Source: Okapia johnstoni
Taxonomy: Eukaryota; Chordata; Mammalia; Artiodactyla; Giraffidae
DNA: 64,000 bases
NCBI GenBank assembly: GCA_024291935.2
Contig: CM044322.1
Coordinates: 21,699,405 to 21,763,404 of the forward strand
Direction of reading: 5' to 3'
A program made the translations under genes and the position numbers. Below the pieces are notes generated by a model. That model made no database searches, had not been told where the DNA came from, and worked only from the letters and a program-made list of their open reading frames with translations. This document shows positions 47,102 to 59,837 of this stretch, piece after piece. How positions within the stretch are numbered: the stretch's first letter is position 1; each line of letters starts with the position of its first letter.

Positions 47102-49602
47102 CATGCACATACTCACACATGTGTTGTGAACAGACTTGCTTACTGCCTAATAAACCCACACCACTCTTTTAGGGACCACTTGCCTCGCTTTTTGTTTGTT
47201 TGCTTGTTTTGCCACACATACCCTGTATTCTTTTCTTATTTCAATCATTTGGGATTTGAAAGGACAATTTATCCCAAATTCACTTTATGTTAGCCATTGG
47301 GAGAAAGGAGAAATCAATTATCCTGCTGTAGGAAGCATTCAGAGGAAATGCCATGGATTTGCACGATGTAGGTCTTCTTATTCTCGCTCAAGTTTCTCAC
47401 TCTGAAGTTGCTAAAAGTCACCATATGCTGAGTGAGCAAATAAACAAATGAGATGCTCAAAATAAGTAAATTACAAATATCAGCAGCTAGACCCAAACAA
47501 CTATTTTTTTTTCATTGATTTGAAATGAATGGATAGAATGGGGGAATACATAATGTGTATTTAACCTCCACAATACTGTTTGCCTAGATGTAAGCTATCT
47601 CAAGGAGTCCTACTCCCTAAAAACATGTGCGTACACACACACAAACACACACACACATGCATACACACTGAGCATGGCTCTGAATTCTCAACACAGGTAA
47701 GGGTGTTTGACCGCGGGTCAGTACAAAACAGGTAGAGAAATATATTGGGTCCTTCATTCAATAATAAGAAAAATCATTTACAGTTCTAAAATCACTGCTT
47801 GTGTTGCTCACATATAAAACATGCAGCCCACATTACTTTGGAGTAAGATCACACTGCTTCTTCTGCCTTGGGTCCCCTCATCATCTTCTAAATTCCTCCA
47901 CCCTAGCTAATCACTGATTGATGTGCTTTACAAATGCTGTGTCCTAAACCCCCCATCGCTGGTGTGCCCTGTCTCCCTATGCAGCATCCACTGAAGCTTC
48001 AAGGCAAGTCCCTAAAGAAGATATCAATTCAGGCACGTGGATATCACTAAACAGAAATCCCCAATCCTAGACTGTGCCTTTTCCTCTTAGCGTCTTCCTG
48101 TCTTCCTTCACTTTTCTGTCTCAGTCCTTTCCTCCACCTCCCCCCTCCAACCAAAGCAGCTCAATAGAGATTGGGGCTTTGGAAAGGGGTAGGGGGATTG
48201 CAGAGAAAGACAGAAAGCAGAGGAGACAGAGAGAGAGAGAAACCAGGGCAGAAAGGAGGGAAGGAAGGAGAGGAGCCTTAGTTTAAATTAAGGGAAGATA
48301 CCCAGGTAAGAAAAGGAGAAGTAAACTTCCCCCTCCCTTATGCCACCCCCACGACCCTCAGAAAAAGGTTTCATACCATTCATTTCAGGAAGGAGGGATA
48401 CACAGCAAGGAAGAATTCCGCCCTGCGTTTGTTTCTCCCCCTTCTAGTGTGTGAATGATCTTGCATCCCCTATAGGTCTCTCCTGGTTCTCAGCTGCTAG
48501 TAATCCATTCATAAGGTTTCAAGAAGCTACACAAAACTCAAGCTTCCAGTTTAGTTTCTCTCTCTCTCCCCTTCATTCCTTTGCTCACCACTCTCCTTCA
48601 GCTCTTGGCAGTCCAAAGTTTAAAAAAAAAAATGTTGAACCATTTCTGTGTTTTTCTCCTGTTGTAACTTTTGCTGTGACATCATAACCCTGCCCACCAA
48701 CACCCCACCTCTCTCTCTCCTTTCCATCCCACCCCTCATCAGCCCCATGCCCCCAAAACACCCCCCACGGAGAAGAAGGGCTCCTGTCAGTTCCAACATG
48801 TGAAAACACAAAGCTACTGGAAGGTACCCCCTCTGCAACGGTCCCCCTCCTCTCTTCCCCTCCCTGCCTTACCCACCGCTCAGCCACGGCTCTCCCAAGG
48901 CTTTAACAATGATCCCATCTGTTTGACATGTGCGGAAAGGTGGGCTGGATTCAAATAATCTGTCAAGTGAATCAGATCAAAAACCCAGCAACCCCCTCCT
49001 CAATTCCATCACACGCGCTCACTCGCCAGACCCCAGTCAAAGTGTGAGAGAAGTCAGACTTGCACACCACCCACCCTGGATGCCAGGGAGAAAGACACCA
49101 AACACGCTAAGGGAAACGCACATTTATATATATGTATAAATCCTGTGGCTTATTTGTTTATGACAAACACCCGCACCCCAAGTCTCCTACGCCTCTTCCC
49201 CAAGCCCTGCCACTCCACAAGTGCACAGATTTGAAAGCTGGTAGGATCTGTTTTGAAATCTCCAACGAGAGGGTTTTTCCCCCTTTTTTTCACTCCAAAG
49301 CACTATCTGTGGCGATCAGACTGGAGCAGGGTTGCCAGCAAATGCAGGAGGCCCCTTCTAGGGTACAGGCTTTCAAACCAGCGAAGCTAGAGGGAATGGA
49401 TTTAAGGACACACAGCAGGAGCTGGCTGAATTTATTTTATTTTGACGGGGGTAGTTGGGGGAGGAATATCATTTCTGAAATGCCCAAGGAATGAAGGGGA
49501 GAGGATATGGATTTCTTAAACAGTTTTTGCAAGAGGAGCGGTGTCTTGTTCTGCAGGTAAATCTATAAGGCAAGAAATTGGAGCTTACAGATAAACAAGG
49601 AC

Positions 49603-49945
49603 CGAGAGGGAGAGGGAGGGAAAGGGGAAGCAGGGGAGAGAGGGGAGAGGGAGAGGGGATGGGAAGATGGGGACGTGGAGACAGGAGGGAAGGGGAGAAG
49701 GGCAGAAGGGGGCGAGGGGAAAAGAGGAGGAAGGGAGGAATGAGGAGGGAGGAAAGAAGGAAAAGGGGAAAGGAGGGGGGAGGGGAGGTATGGAAGAGGA
49801 AAAGGAGAAATGGAAGGGGGAGGGGAGGGGGGAACGAAGGGCAAAGACAAGAGTCTGGGAGGAGAAAGGACTGAAAAAGAAAAGCAGCGAAGAGAGGAGG
49901 GAAGAAGGAGACAGAGAGGAAGAAAAAAAGAGAAGGGGTGGTGAG
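49603..49945 (+). repeat. Long homopurine (G/A) tract
   Basis: About 340 bp are almost entirely G and A on the plus strand, with only scattered pyrimidines (for example GATGGGAAGATGGGGACGTGG). It lacks a fixed repeat unit and is not a simple microsatellite. It lies about 3.8 kb before the PAPPA2 start codon. Confidence 0.95.
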
Positions 49946-50499
49946 GCACATAAAATATGGAGACCAGGAAGGCAGTCAGATCCATGACAGTTAAACATAA
50001 AGGAGTCAGAGAGGCAGGTGAAGGCAGACACTATAAAATGGGGCAGAGGTTCAGTTTTCTGAACAGAAAACAAAGGGCATACAGTGGAGGGCTTCACTGT
50101 TAGTGATCGGACACATTGAAAAAAATCAGACTGCCAGGGTTCAACCTTATTTCTTTAAGTAAACCCCTTACCCCTTCCTCCTTCCCTGCCTACATCTCTT
50201 CCTCCAATCTCCACCTCCACCTTCCTTCATGAACCTTTTTATTCCCAGTATTCCTCCCCTGGAGAATTCAGGAGTAAAATTCAGAACTCATACACCCACC
50301 CCCCAAAAAACCCACCCTTTCTATCCCCTTTCTTTGCTTCTACCCTCAGAGAGTCCTGGGTCCTGTTATCTAAAGACTGAGCTGTTTGTGACAATCTGCA
50401 CTTCATTTCAACCCAAATTATACTATGTTTCCTTTAAGCGCAGGACCGTCAGGGCTGTTTTGCTTGTATTTGCTGCCATAGTGGGGCTGGTCAGTTTCC

Positions 50500-50790
50500 A
50501 TCAGCATTGTCATCATTATTATTAAGAGTCTTTGAGCAAAAGGGAGGAGCCAGTCCACGCTGGCGTCCACCTGCAGTATAGAGCCACAGTGGGGAGAGAG
50601 AGAAGGAGGGAGAGCGACCCCTTAATATGGTCACTGATCCTTTCTGCCTCTCTGATTCCAAAATCTGATCCCTTGAGGGAAAAGCTCAGCTGGGAGCCGG
50701 CCAGAGAGCGTAGTAATAAAAACCTCCCAGAACACAACCAAATGCAGTGTCTATATATAGGAATCGGATCTGTTTTAGCTACTTGAAGTC
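50500..50790. promoter_or_regulatory. Candidate regulatory segment with MEF2/TATA-like palindrome
   Basis: CTATATATAG at 50751-50760 exactly fits the MEF2 consensus YTAWWWWTAR and is palindromic, so it could also act as a TATA box on either strand. The surrounding 300 bp are repeat-free and of balanced composition, with a GGGGAGAGAGAGAAGGAGG purine block at 50591. This is a motif match only. Confidence 0.2.
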
Positions 50791-50934
50791 TGAAATGACA
50801 CCCGGAAACAAACATTTCAGCAATATGTTTATTGGAATCTTATTCAGCTAGTGCTGGAAAGAGTGAGCTTTTCTGAAGGATTTCACTTAAAAGCTCAGGG
50901 TTGTTGCTTTCTGCACCCACCCGCCTCCAGACGG

Positions 50935-51150
50935 GCTTCCCAGGTGGCTTCAGTGGTAAAGAATCTGCCTGCCAATGCAGGAGACAGGAGATGCAGGTTC
51001 AATCCCTGGGTGGGGAAGATCCTCTGGAGGAGGAACTAGCAACCCACTCCAGTATTCTTTGCCTGGAAAATTCTATAGACAGAGGAATCTGGCGGGCCAC
51101 AGTCCACAGCCCTGCAAAGAGTCGGACTCTACTGAGCATGCGTGCATACG
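50935..51150 (+). mobile_element. Bov-tA SINE
   Basis: GGGCTTCCCAGGTGGCTTCA to AGTCGGACTCTACTGAGCAT, with a small duplication GAGACAGGAGATGCAGG in the head. From 51151 to 52060 no other feature is recognised. Confidence 0.9.
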
Positions 51151-52064
51151 TGCACACCCATTTCCATACACAGAGCTGGGGGTCAGCTGCTCTATCATTC
51201 ATGGGGGTCACTTGAGATTCCTTCGGGGTGACTTATCATAGCCCCCTTTTCCATGGGTGAGGAACAAGAGTGAAGTCACACAATTAATGGGCAGGGCCAG
51301 ATAGAGTACCAGGGCTCCTGAATCCCTCTCCAGGTTCTCCCTCCTCTGGTATACACCTGTTTTGCTGACTGCCACCCACATGTTCTTTGGATGCAAGGGT
51401 AATATCGAAGGCCGGCCCCTCCCATTCCACACTCAGGCAGCAATGCCCAAGGAATGTATGTTGGTCATGTGTGTTCTGTAACTCAGAATCATATGCAGAA
51501 GGAAGTGCAGATCTGAATTTCAAACTCCTCCCTGCACATTTTAAGCCAAGAGAGGCCCCTATCTTTTTGTCTGTTTGGTGCTCCGTATGGTAGATAATCA
51601 TATCTTTTTTCCACAATGCTATTGCCATTTTATTATAGATGTAAGTGGTAATGTCTTGCAAAGTGGCTTCATCCAAAGAGATCAGAGTAGTTCATCCACA
51701 GGTCAAGCTTCCCAACCCCATGAGAGCTGCCTGATGGAGGTAATAAGCCAGAGATCTATTTCCCCTAGTGATAGTCCCTGTTAGAGAAGTGCGGCCGGCC
51801 ACATTTTGAATCTTGGAGCCAGTTTGCGCAGCCCTTTGGCAGGGGAAACATTTAGCAGAGATGCTAGACCTTGCCCTGCTCGTCAGAAAAACAAAGGCTC
51901 TGCAGGGATTCTGCTTCAATTAGAGTTTCCTTTGTACCTGGAGCCTCTTCAAGAGGCAACCTCATAACAAGAATAACAAGTACACTTGTATATACTTGCT
52001 TTTTCCTTTGAACTGGTGCACACTGGTGTGCATTCTCTCTTCCTAACCACAACAACACCGATGC

Positions 52065-52165
52065 AAGGCAAGTGTTATGCCCATTTTACAGATAAGAACA
52101 CTGAAGCTGAAAGTTAAGCAACTTACTCAAGGACCTGCAGACGCTAAGAATGCAGCCGGGACAAA
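52065..52165 (-). mobile_element. MIR SINE fragment
   Basis: CCCATTTTACAGATAAGAAC, GAAAGTTAAGCAACTTACTC and AAGGACCTGCAGACGCTAAG are reverse MIR. Confidence 0.7.
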
Positions 52166-52189
52166 CCTTAAATGTGTTGTGCTACGTGG

Positions 52190-52480
52190 AAAAAAAAAAA
52201 CCAGACTCAAAGGCCACACCTGGTATAATTTCATTTATGTGACATTCTAGAAAGAGCACATCAATAGAGATAGACTAGATTAGTGGTTTCCAGAAGCTGG
52301 GTGTCAGGTCTGGTGGGGGGAAACTGAATACAAGGAGTACAGAGGAATTTGGGGTGACCGGGCTGTTCACTCTCTTGATTGTGTGACAATGCGTGACTCA
52401 ATGCATTTTTCAAAACTCAGAGAACTGTGAACTAAAAGAAAAAAGGTTACTGTTATGTAAATTATACCTCAGTTAACCTG
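52190..52480 (+). mobile_element. L1 3' UTR fragment (L1M type)
   Basis: CATTCTAGAAAGAGCACATC, GATTAGTGGTTTCCAGAAGC and TTATGTAAATTATACCTCAG match the 3' end of old L1. Confidence 0.75.
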
Positions 52481-52774
52481 GAACAGAAAAATGGAGCCAG
52501 AGGTAAGGCCAGGGTATTTTTTATTCTGAATACAGGATTCTTCTGTCTATATCCTGCAGGTGTCCAAAGACCAAAGGAGAGCATGACACTGCTTGCTGGT
52601 GGGTTGGGGCCACCCTGGGCCTAAACTCTCTGCTGATCCTCTTGCCTACCCACTGAGGGGACCCTAAGGAACCACACTGAACAGAGCACAGCTGGCTTCT
52701 GGTCCCAGCTCCATCAACCCGAAGGATTCTAACACATCAAATAAGCGATCCCCAAATGAGCACTGGTCAACGAC

Positions 52775-52870
52775 CTGCTCTGCCATTCAGTAGCTACCTG
52801 TCCTTGAGCAAGTTGTTGAACTTCTCCGAGCCATCTGTAAAATGAGAGCTTGGAACATGAGACTCTGAGT
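52775..52870 (+). mobile_element. MIR SINE fragment
   Basis: TGTCCTTGAGCAAGTTGTTG and ATCTGTAAAATGAGAGCTTG follow forward MIR order. Confidence 0.55.
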
Positions 52871-53424
52871 TCCCTTCCAGGTCACACTTGACATTCTCTA
52901 AATTTTAAACCCCACACTTTTCTGAGATTTTGTTTGCTCAGTTATTTAAAAAAAAAAATAAAGCCATTGCCCACCTCTCTAAACATCCCAGAGACTCAAG
53001 TGTACAGTAACACTTATTTTAGTCCTTAAAGAAAACCATATATTCAAATGTATTAATTACTCCATTGGAACACCGATAGGCAAAAACAAGGATAGTGTGT
53101 GGGAAGTTTTCAAGCTCTAATACATATAGGTGTCCTATGCATATGAGCCAATACCATGTATTTAGCAAATCAAATATTAGAACACATGGTTTTAGTATGA
53201 ACACACTTACGAGGAACAAGTTTTAAATTTGATACTGTGCTAGAATCTTAAAGTCTGCTAATTTCCCACAGTGGTAATAATATAAATATTAATGATAGTA
53301 ATAATGATAACTAACATATATTACTTACAATATGGCAGGCAGAGTATATGTATATATTATTTATATATTTTACAACTGTTCTCTGAGTGGGTACTTTTAT
53401 TATCCCCATGCTCGCATGGAGAGA

Positions 53425-53670
53425 AGTAGCAGCTAACACCTATTGAGTACCTCCTATGTGCTCGATGTAGCACGTACTAAGCAATGTACATAAATTATCT
53501 CATTTAATCAAACAACTAATCTATGAGATAGCTCCACTATGATCCCCATTTTTAGGTGAAAAAACTAAGGTAATAGAGTTCAAGCAACTTATTTGAACTT
53601 ATCTACCTGGAAAACAACTACCTGTCTCCAAAGTCCTTGCTCCCATCACTATCCTATGCTGCCTTTCCAT
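53425..53670 (-). mobile_element. MIR SINE, well preserved
   Basis: AGCTAACACCTATTGAGTAC, ACTAAGCAATGTACATAAAT, TATCTCATTTAATCAAAC and CCCCATTTTTAGGTGAAAAA are in reverse MIR order over nearly the full length. Confidence 0.8.
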
Positions 53671-55629
53671 GGAGGACATAAATACATACTGATGATGCTG
53701 TGACTCTCAGCACACCAAAACCAGACTTTTCCTGCTGAGGACATCCCAGTGGTTTCTCTGGAGTAAAGGGAAGACTTTTCTTAGATCTCTCCCTTAAGTC
53801 TCTTATTGTTGAGGGTCTAAAGCCTCCAAGAAATACGGCCCTGCTAATAGCAGCAGCCAGGTACAGCCTGCACCTCTGCCAGTGCTAAGGCACCGTTCAC
53901 ACATCCCTGTGAGGGTCTCTTCTCACTGCCCTTGCCCTCCCCCTAACCCTATCCATCATGTTCACATTGAAAATCTAGGGGACTTTTAACCACCCAGCCA
54001 TAGATGGAAAACCAGTCACTTCTCCAACTCATTAACTCCATCTGGGAGGTATCATGCAAGATGGATAAATGTTGGGTTGTCTATTTATTATAACTGATAC
54101 AAACTTTTAATACTAATAACAGCTATTAGTTGATGGTCTGTTAACCATCATAAAATATGTACTTCCTATGTTAAGGTCAGCTCTGATACAAAACTCCAGG
54201 TTTTAGCCCAGATTCTAAATACTGAGCAGTATTCATGTCATTTAATTGCCAAAATGTGGTCCATGTATAAATATTTCAAAATGGATATGCCCCCCAGATG
54301 TCTTCAGCAAAGAGAGCAGGCCTGTGTATGAGAAAGGAAATGTACCCTTCTTACAGCCCAGCCCAGCTTTTGCATAGATCACAGTCAGAGCTGGAGGCAG
54401 GAACACAAACCAAGGTTGGCTGAGCCCCTAAGCTGTCAGATGCCCTTCAACTCATTCAACAGAGACCCTTTCCAGTAGATGCCAGGAAAAGTTCAGGTTT
54501 CTCTTTTTCAGACTAAACTCTAGCTAATGTGGTACATACAGTTAAGAAGGTAGGCACTGTGGATGACAAACATGGCCCGTGTGGTCTGGTTCAGGTTTCA
54601 GGGCCACCACTAAGGATAAGAGCATGCCTGTGCCATTGGCGAGAGGCTGTAATAAGGAGCATTTCTCAGCAATGTATCTGACACAGAGTAAGTATTAGAT
54701 AAACATGAGTACTATTAAAGAAGTCAATGCCTTCAAATGTTCTACCTTACAAGTCTTACACTTTCCATCACTCCCAATGACCCATCTTGATGCTGCTTCT
54801 CACTGTACTCAAAAGAAAAGCCTTTCGTATGTCCCAATTGCTCTTTTGTCTATCTAAATCTATCATCCTCATTCCTGACAGTCCCACAAGTCTCATTTTT
54901 ATAGAAAGCATTCTGTATTAAAAATCCAAACATAGTATGACCTACCTTACAAAATTTTTAAAAGGTTAATGTCCTATTTATATTAAAAAAGAAAATATTT
55001 TACATTGAAGTAAAATGAATTTCAATATATAAATGTTTCTGACACAATTGCATTAAAAGAGTAAAGTAAAATGAAGTAATCAAATGTTTGAACCTACTTA
55101 TAAATAGATTCAGATGTAAGAGAGAGAAGAAAATATTCCCCAAATATTACAGGTGTTTTTCTTTATACTGATATTTTGAATTTTGAATTCAAAGTAAAGT
55201 AGTATATTCATAGAGTCAGCATGACTGTAGTAGTTCCAAATGCAGACCAATGGAGGTGTATGTATGGGTGACTCAATACTGTAAGCAGCACTGTCATCAA
55301 TGGCATGACTTTCCAAAACGGGAAACAACTCTTGGCAAAATTTGCAAACAAATCAAAAGGCAATCTTCCTTCAAAAACATAATGGTTGCATTCCTGGGGA
55401 GTATATTTGAAGTATACAAAAAAAAAAGATACTTTTGTGATTCAGCATTTATATTGAACATAGAATTAGCTCCTAGACTCAGATCATGATAAATGGGTTT
55501 TTCGTCTACATGAATGTTTGACCAGGCATTCAAGAATCAAACAGGATGCAGGATGAATCATTTAGTGAGACTATTCGTGCACTACATGAATGTCTAATGT
55601 CCCTGGCACCTACCCACTGAATGCCAGTA
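53671..55629. other. Stretch without recognised features
   Basis: About 2 kb of mainly AT-rich sequence. No frame resembles a known protein and no repeat family is evident. Confidence 0.45.
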
Positions 55630-55722
55630 GTAACCTCCAATCATTGTGACACCAAAACCACCCTCGCTGTTTCCCAAAATGTCCCTAGGGGGCAGCACTT
55701 CCCCCATTGAGAACCACTCGAC
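55630..55722. mobile_element. hAT-like (MER5-type) DNA element fragment
   Basis: TGTTTCCCAAAATGTCCCTA, GGGGGCAGCACTTCCCCCAT and TTGAGAACCACT match the common terminus of MER5-group hAT elements. Confidence 0.5.
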
Positions 55723-56044
55723 TAACTCAAGGCCAAAATACTATGCAGACAAATCTAATTGAACCTTATATATATATTTGCTGTTGACATACTGCCAACA
55801 TTCATAAGGAAGGAAATCATGTGGAGACTTCTAACTGCAATTTTTATGGTATTTGGTGATAAAGCTGAAGTGTATATTCCTTAATAGTGATTTGAACTGT
55901 GTGTATCTCATATAAACACAAAGATGTATAGAACACATTCTGTCAAATGATCATCTTTCTAAATATCTTCCAGGGAACTTCTCCTTGCTCAAGTAGCAGT
56001 TTACTCTGTTCCATTAAGCTCCCTCTACTTAAAAATAAATAGAG

Positions 56045-56405
56045 ACCTGAGGGTATTATGCTAAGCGACATAAGTCAGAGAAAGACATCATATGATTTTA
56101 CTCACATGTGGACTATAAAAAACTAATAAACACAAACAAAATGAAACAAACCAAACCAAACAAAAATAAGCATGGGAGTACAAAAAAGAGAGTAGTGGTT
56201 ATCAGAGGGGAAGGGGCTGGGAGGAGGGTGCAGTGAGTAAAGGGGACCACAGTATGATGATGGATGAAAAATACCTTTCGGTGGTAAGCATGTTGTAGGC
56301 TATAGAGAAGTAGAAAAATAATGTTGTAAACATGGAACTTATATACTGTTATAAATCAATGTTGCTTCAATTTTTTTTTCAATTTTTAAATAAATAAATA
56401 AAGTG
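56045..56405 (+). mobile_element. L1 3' end fragment
   Basis: TATGCTAAGCGACATAAGTC, ATCATATGATTTTACTCACA and ATATACTGTTATAAATCAAT are L1 3' UTR, ending in (AAAT)n. It precedes the long L1 by about 60 bp in the same orientation. Confidence 0.8.
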
Positions 56406-57759
56406 TTATTGTAGGACGTAACTCAGTTATTAGAATGTTAGTGGTTAAATACACAACAATCAGAAACAGAGTTGACAAGATGGTGGAGGATTGGGTGGAC
56501 ATGGAGCAAATCTCCTTCCATGGATGCATCAAGAATACATCCACAGATGCAGCAGTTCTCATAAAATACCAGCTGATACCAGCAGAAGCCCCTGACAGAT
56601 ACAAAGAAATATGTGGATCCACACACAACTCTGTAGGAAGAAGGAAAGAAGGGAGAAGGAGAGAAAGCCAGACAAGACCTGCAGCTGAGGGTTGGGAAGC
56701 TGAAGCAGGGGAGATACCCCTGCATCTGGGGCAATCGGTTGGGACAGAGGGGAAACATCTGAGACTATCAGAGAGTGAAGCAGCTGATCTGTGACAATCT
56801 GAATGGAGTGAGAACCACACAGACCATCTGTGCCATGGCCCTACATACCTCAAGACAGGGATGTAAGTCCACCAGTGTGCACAGCGGCTGGGAACTGGAG
56901 GCAGGGATGGGAGAGCCATCCCAGGGGGAGCCAGGACTGTTTTTGACTATGGGGAGATGGCCTGAGGAAATGGGAGGGTGGAAATCCACTGTGGGGAATG
57001 CCTTTGGAGGAAAGTGGTTGTGGAAGCAGGGTGCTACTACTGAGTCATGGGCAGGGGCTGGAGCCATCACTGTAACCTCTCTCTGGCACCTGCAGAGAAG
57101 CAATAAAGAAAGACCCCAGTGAGAGTGGCCCTTTGCATGCCTGATGCACTGAGCAATAGAGAAGGATCAGCCAGGGAAGCCCTTTGAATGTAAGTTCCCA
57201 GAGGCTAGAAAAGAATCCTAATAGAGCCATATGTCTTGCGCTGGTGGCCTCTGGCTCTCCTGGTGCTGCCAGGGTCCCTGCAATCCAAGCAGCCATGCCA
57301 TCTCCACATCTGGTCCTCTCTAGGGCAGACCCACGTCCTCCAGGGCAGCCTCAGGAGAAAATTCCTAAAGATGACCCACATGCAGAGGTGGGCATAAAAT
57401 CACAGCTGAGCTCCAGGTGAGCAACTAAGGAAGAGAATCAAAAAACTTTCCTTCGGCTAAATAAGCTGCAGATTAAATTCACAAGATCAACCAGGTAGAC
57501 TGTGTGTTTGAAATATATAAAAGGACAATGAGTGTTCCCAAAAAAGAAAACACTCTAGAGCTCTGTAAGCTGTGGACACTGGAGGCAAGCACACACAGGA
57601 ATAGGGCAGGATTAGAGTCTGAGCTGTCCCCACAACAGGTCCAGAGATCAGCCCTCCCCAGCACTGGAGGGCCTCCTAGGGAGGCGAAGGTGGGCTGTGT
57701 CTTCTAGCTGGGGGAAAGGATGCTGATAGCTGAGACACAAAGAAAACATTTATTATTAT

Positions 57760-58375
57760 TCTCATGTTTTGATTTGCTCTGTGGTTGATTCTGGCTTTTT
57801 TTCCTTTATTTTTTTCCCTACTCTTTTTCTTCTCTGTTGTTGTTTTTATTACTACTATTTCTATTTAGGCTTTGGGGAACATTTTTTAATCACACTTTTT
57901 ATTGCTTTTACATATTTCTACTTCTGCTTCGGCTTTCTGCAGTTCTTTGAGGTTTTGTTGCTTGTTTGTTTTGTTAGTGGTTTATATATTTATTTATTTA
58001 TTTTGGTTCTTTTCTTGTAGCTTTTCTTTAATAGACATAGATCTTTTATGTACTTCTCTTTAATTTTGCTTTTCTGTTTTTTCACCATTTCTGTTTGTTT
58101 GTCTTGCTTTCTTTGCTTTATTTATCAGTTGGCACTCTGCTTTGGTTTGCTTTCTGTTTTTTATTTTAGTTAATTTTGCTTTTAATTGGTTGGTATGATT
58201 TTTTGGTTTCCTTTGCTCACTGGGTCACTCTCTTGTACTTTGTTTTCTTCAGTCTGTTTTGGTTTTGTTATATGTGTGTGTTCCTTTGTTTTTGTTTCTA
58301 TTTGCTTGATTTTTCTTTTGCCATTTGTCTTGGTTTCGTCTTTTGTTTCTTTTGTTTGTTTTAATCCCCTGTATT
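57760..58375 (+). repeat. T-rich block inside the L1 5' UTR
   Basis: About 600 bp dominated by T with short G and C interruptions (TTTGTTTGTTTTAATCCCC, TTTGTTTTTGTTTCTATTTG). There is no simple unit. It may be part of the normal 5' UTR of this L1 family. Confidence 0.6.
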
Positions 58376-58859
58376 GCCATGACAAGCAGCTGTGGGATCT
58401 TGATTCCCCAATCAGATGCTGGGCCCCAATCAGAGTCTCTGGGGTGGGAGTAGAGAGTCCAGGATTCTAGATCACCAGAGAACTCCTGAGTCCCAGGTAT
58501 ATTAATCAGTGAGAATGCCCATGAAGGCCCCCACTTGAATCCAAGACCTGGCATCACCCAACTGCCCGCAGCACCTAGTGCTGGATGCCTCACCCAAACA
58601 ACCAGCAAGATAGGAACACAAACCCAATCATAAGCAGACAGGTGGCCCATAGACACCCCAAAACACACAACCTCAGAAGGCCCTGCCCATCAGAGGGAAA
58701 AAACTTATCTCCTCCCACAAGAATGCAGGCACAAATCCCTCCCAACACAAAGCCTACATAAGCCCTTGGGCCATCCTCACCCACTGGGAGCAGAGATCAA
58801 AAGCAAGAAGAACTTTGACCCTATAGCCTGGGAAAAGGAGATCTTAAACACAGTAAGTT

Positions 58860-59790
58860 AGACAAAATGAAAAGACAGAAATATTGTGCAGATGAAAGAA
58901 CAAGGTAAAACCCCACAAGACCAAATAAATGAAGAGGAAATAGGCAAACTACCTGAAAAAAGAATTCAGAGTAATGATAATAAAGATGATCCAAAATCTC
59001 AAAAACAGAATGGAAAAAATACAAGAATCTTTCAACATGTTTAACAAGGGCCTAGAAGAAATAAAGAATAAGCAAACAATGACAAACAACACAATCACTG
59101 AAATTAAAAATGCTCTAGGAGGAATCAGTAGCAGAATAACTGAGGCAGAAGAACGGATAAGTAAGCTAGAAGATAGAATGGTGGGAATAACTGCTGAAGA
59201 GCCGAATAAAGACAAAGAATGAAAAGAATTATAGGTGGTCTTAGAGACCTCTGGGACAATATTAAATGCACCAACACTCAAATTATAGGGGACCCAGAAG
59301 AAGAAAAGAAGAGATAGGGTCTGAGAAAAATTTTGAAGAGATTATAGTTGAAAACTTCTCTAATGTGGAAAAGGAAATAGCAAGTAAAGTGCAGGAAGCA
59401 CTGAGAGTGCAATACAGGATAAACCCAAGGCGAAACATGCTGAGTCACATATCAAAAAACTAACAAAAATTAAACACAAAGAAAAAAAATTAAAATCAGC
59501 AAATGAAAAGCAACAAGTGACATACAAGGGAATCCCCATAAGGTTAACAGCTGATCTTTCATCAAAAACTTTGCAGGCCAGAAAAGAGTGCCAGGGTACA
59601 ATTAAAGTAATGATAGGAAAAACCTACAATCAAGATTACTCTATCTAACAAGTATGTCATTCAAAACTGATAGAAAAACAAAAAGCTTTACAAACAAGCA
59701 GAAGTTAAAGAGAACTCAGCATCCCCAAAGTATCTTTACAGCAAATGCTAAAAGAACTTCTCTAGGCAAGAAATACAAGAGAAGGAAAAG
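58860..59790 (+). pseudogene. L1 ORF1 remnant
   Basis: The coiled-coil part is open at 58974-59222 (heptad-like IQNLKNRMEKIQESF, EAEERISKLEDRMVGITAEE). A frame change follows and the C-terminal part continues at 59266-59463 (NFEEIIVENFSNVEKEIA, QYRINPRRN). ORF1p is the RNA-binding trimeric chaperone of L1. Here it is broken by a stop after NKDKE and at least one shift, so no protein is expected. Confidence 0.75.
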
Positions 59791-59837
59791 ACCTACAAAA
59801 ACAAACCCAAACAATTAAGATAATGCTAATAGGAACA

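Larger units (their letters stand above)
45761..49570. other. 5' flank of the first coding exon (UTR, intron or upstream region)
   Basis: On the minus strand this leads into the start codon. A TATAAAG lies only 15-21 bases before the ATG (45781-45775), too close for a normal promoter of this start. The pyrimidine stretch near 45820-45845 could serve an acceptor, but no single AG is convincing. Aside from the simple repeats listed separately, no gene is seen. Confidence 0.4.

Noticed and set aside
49469..50097. Several overlapping Ser/Pro/Phe-rich frames on the minus strand and Gly/Arg/Glu-rich frames on the plus strand
   Set aside because: They arise from the homopurine/homopyrimidine tract, which lacks stop codons by composition; low-complexity, not genes.
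56386..56919. 177-codon minus-strand frame
   Set aside because: Lies across the L1 5' UTR in antisense; no protein features and no splice link to PAPPA2.
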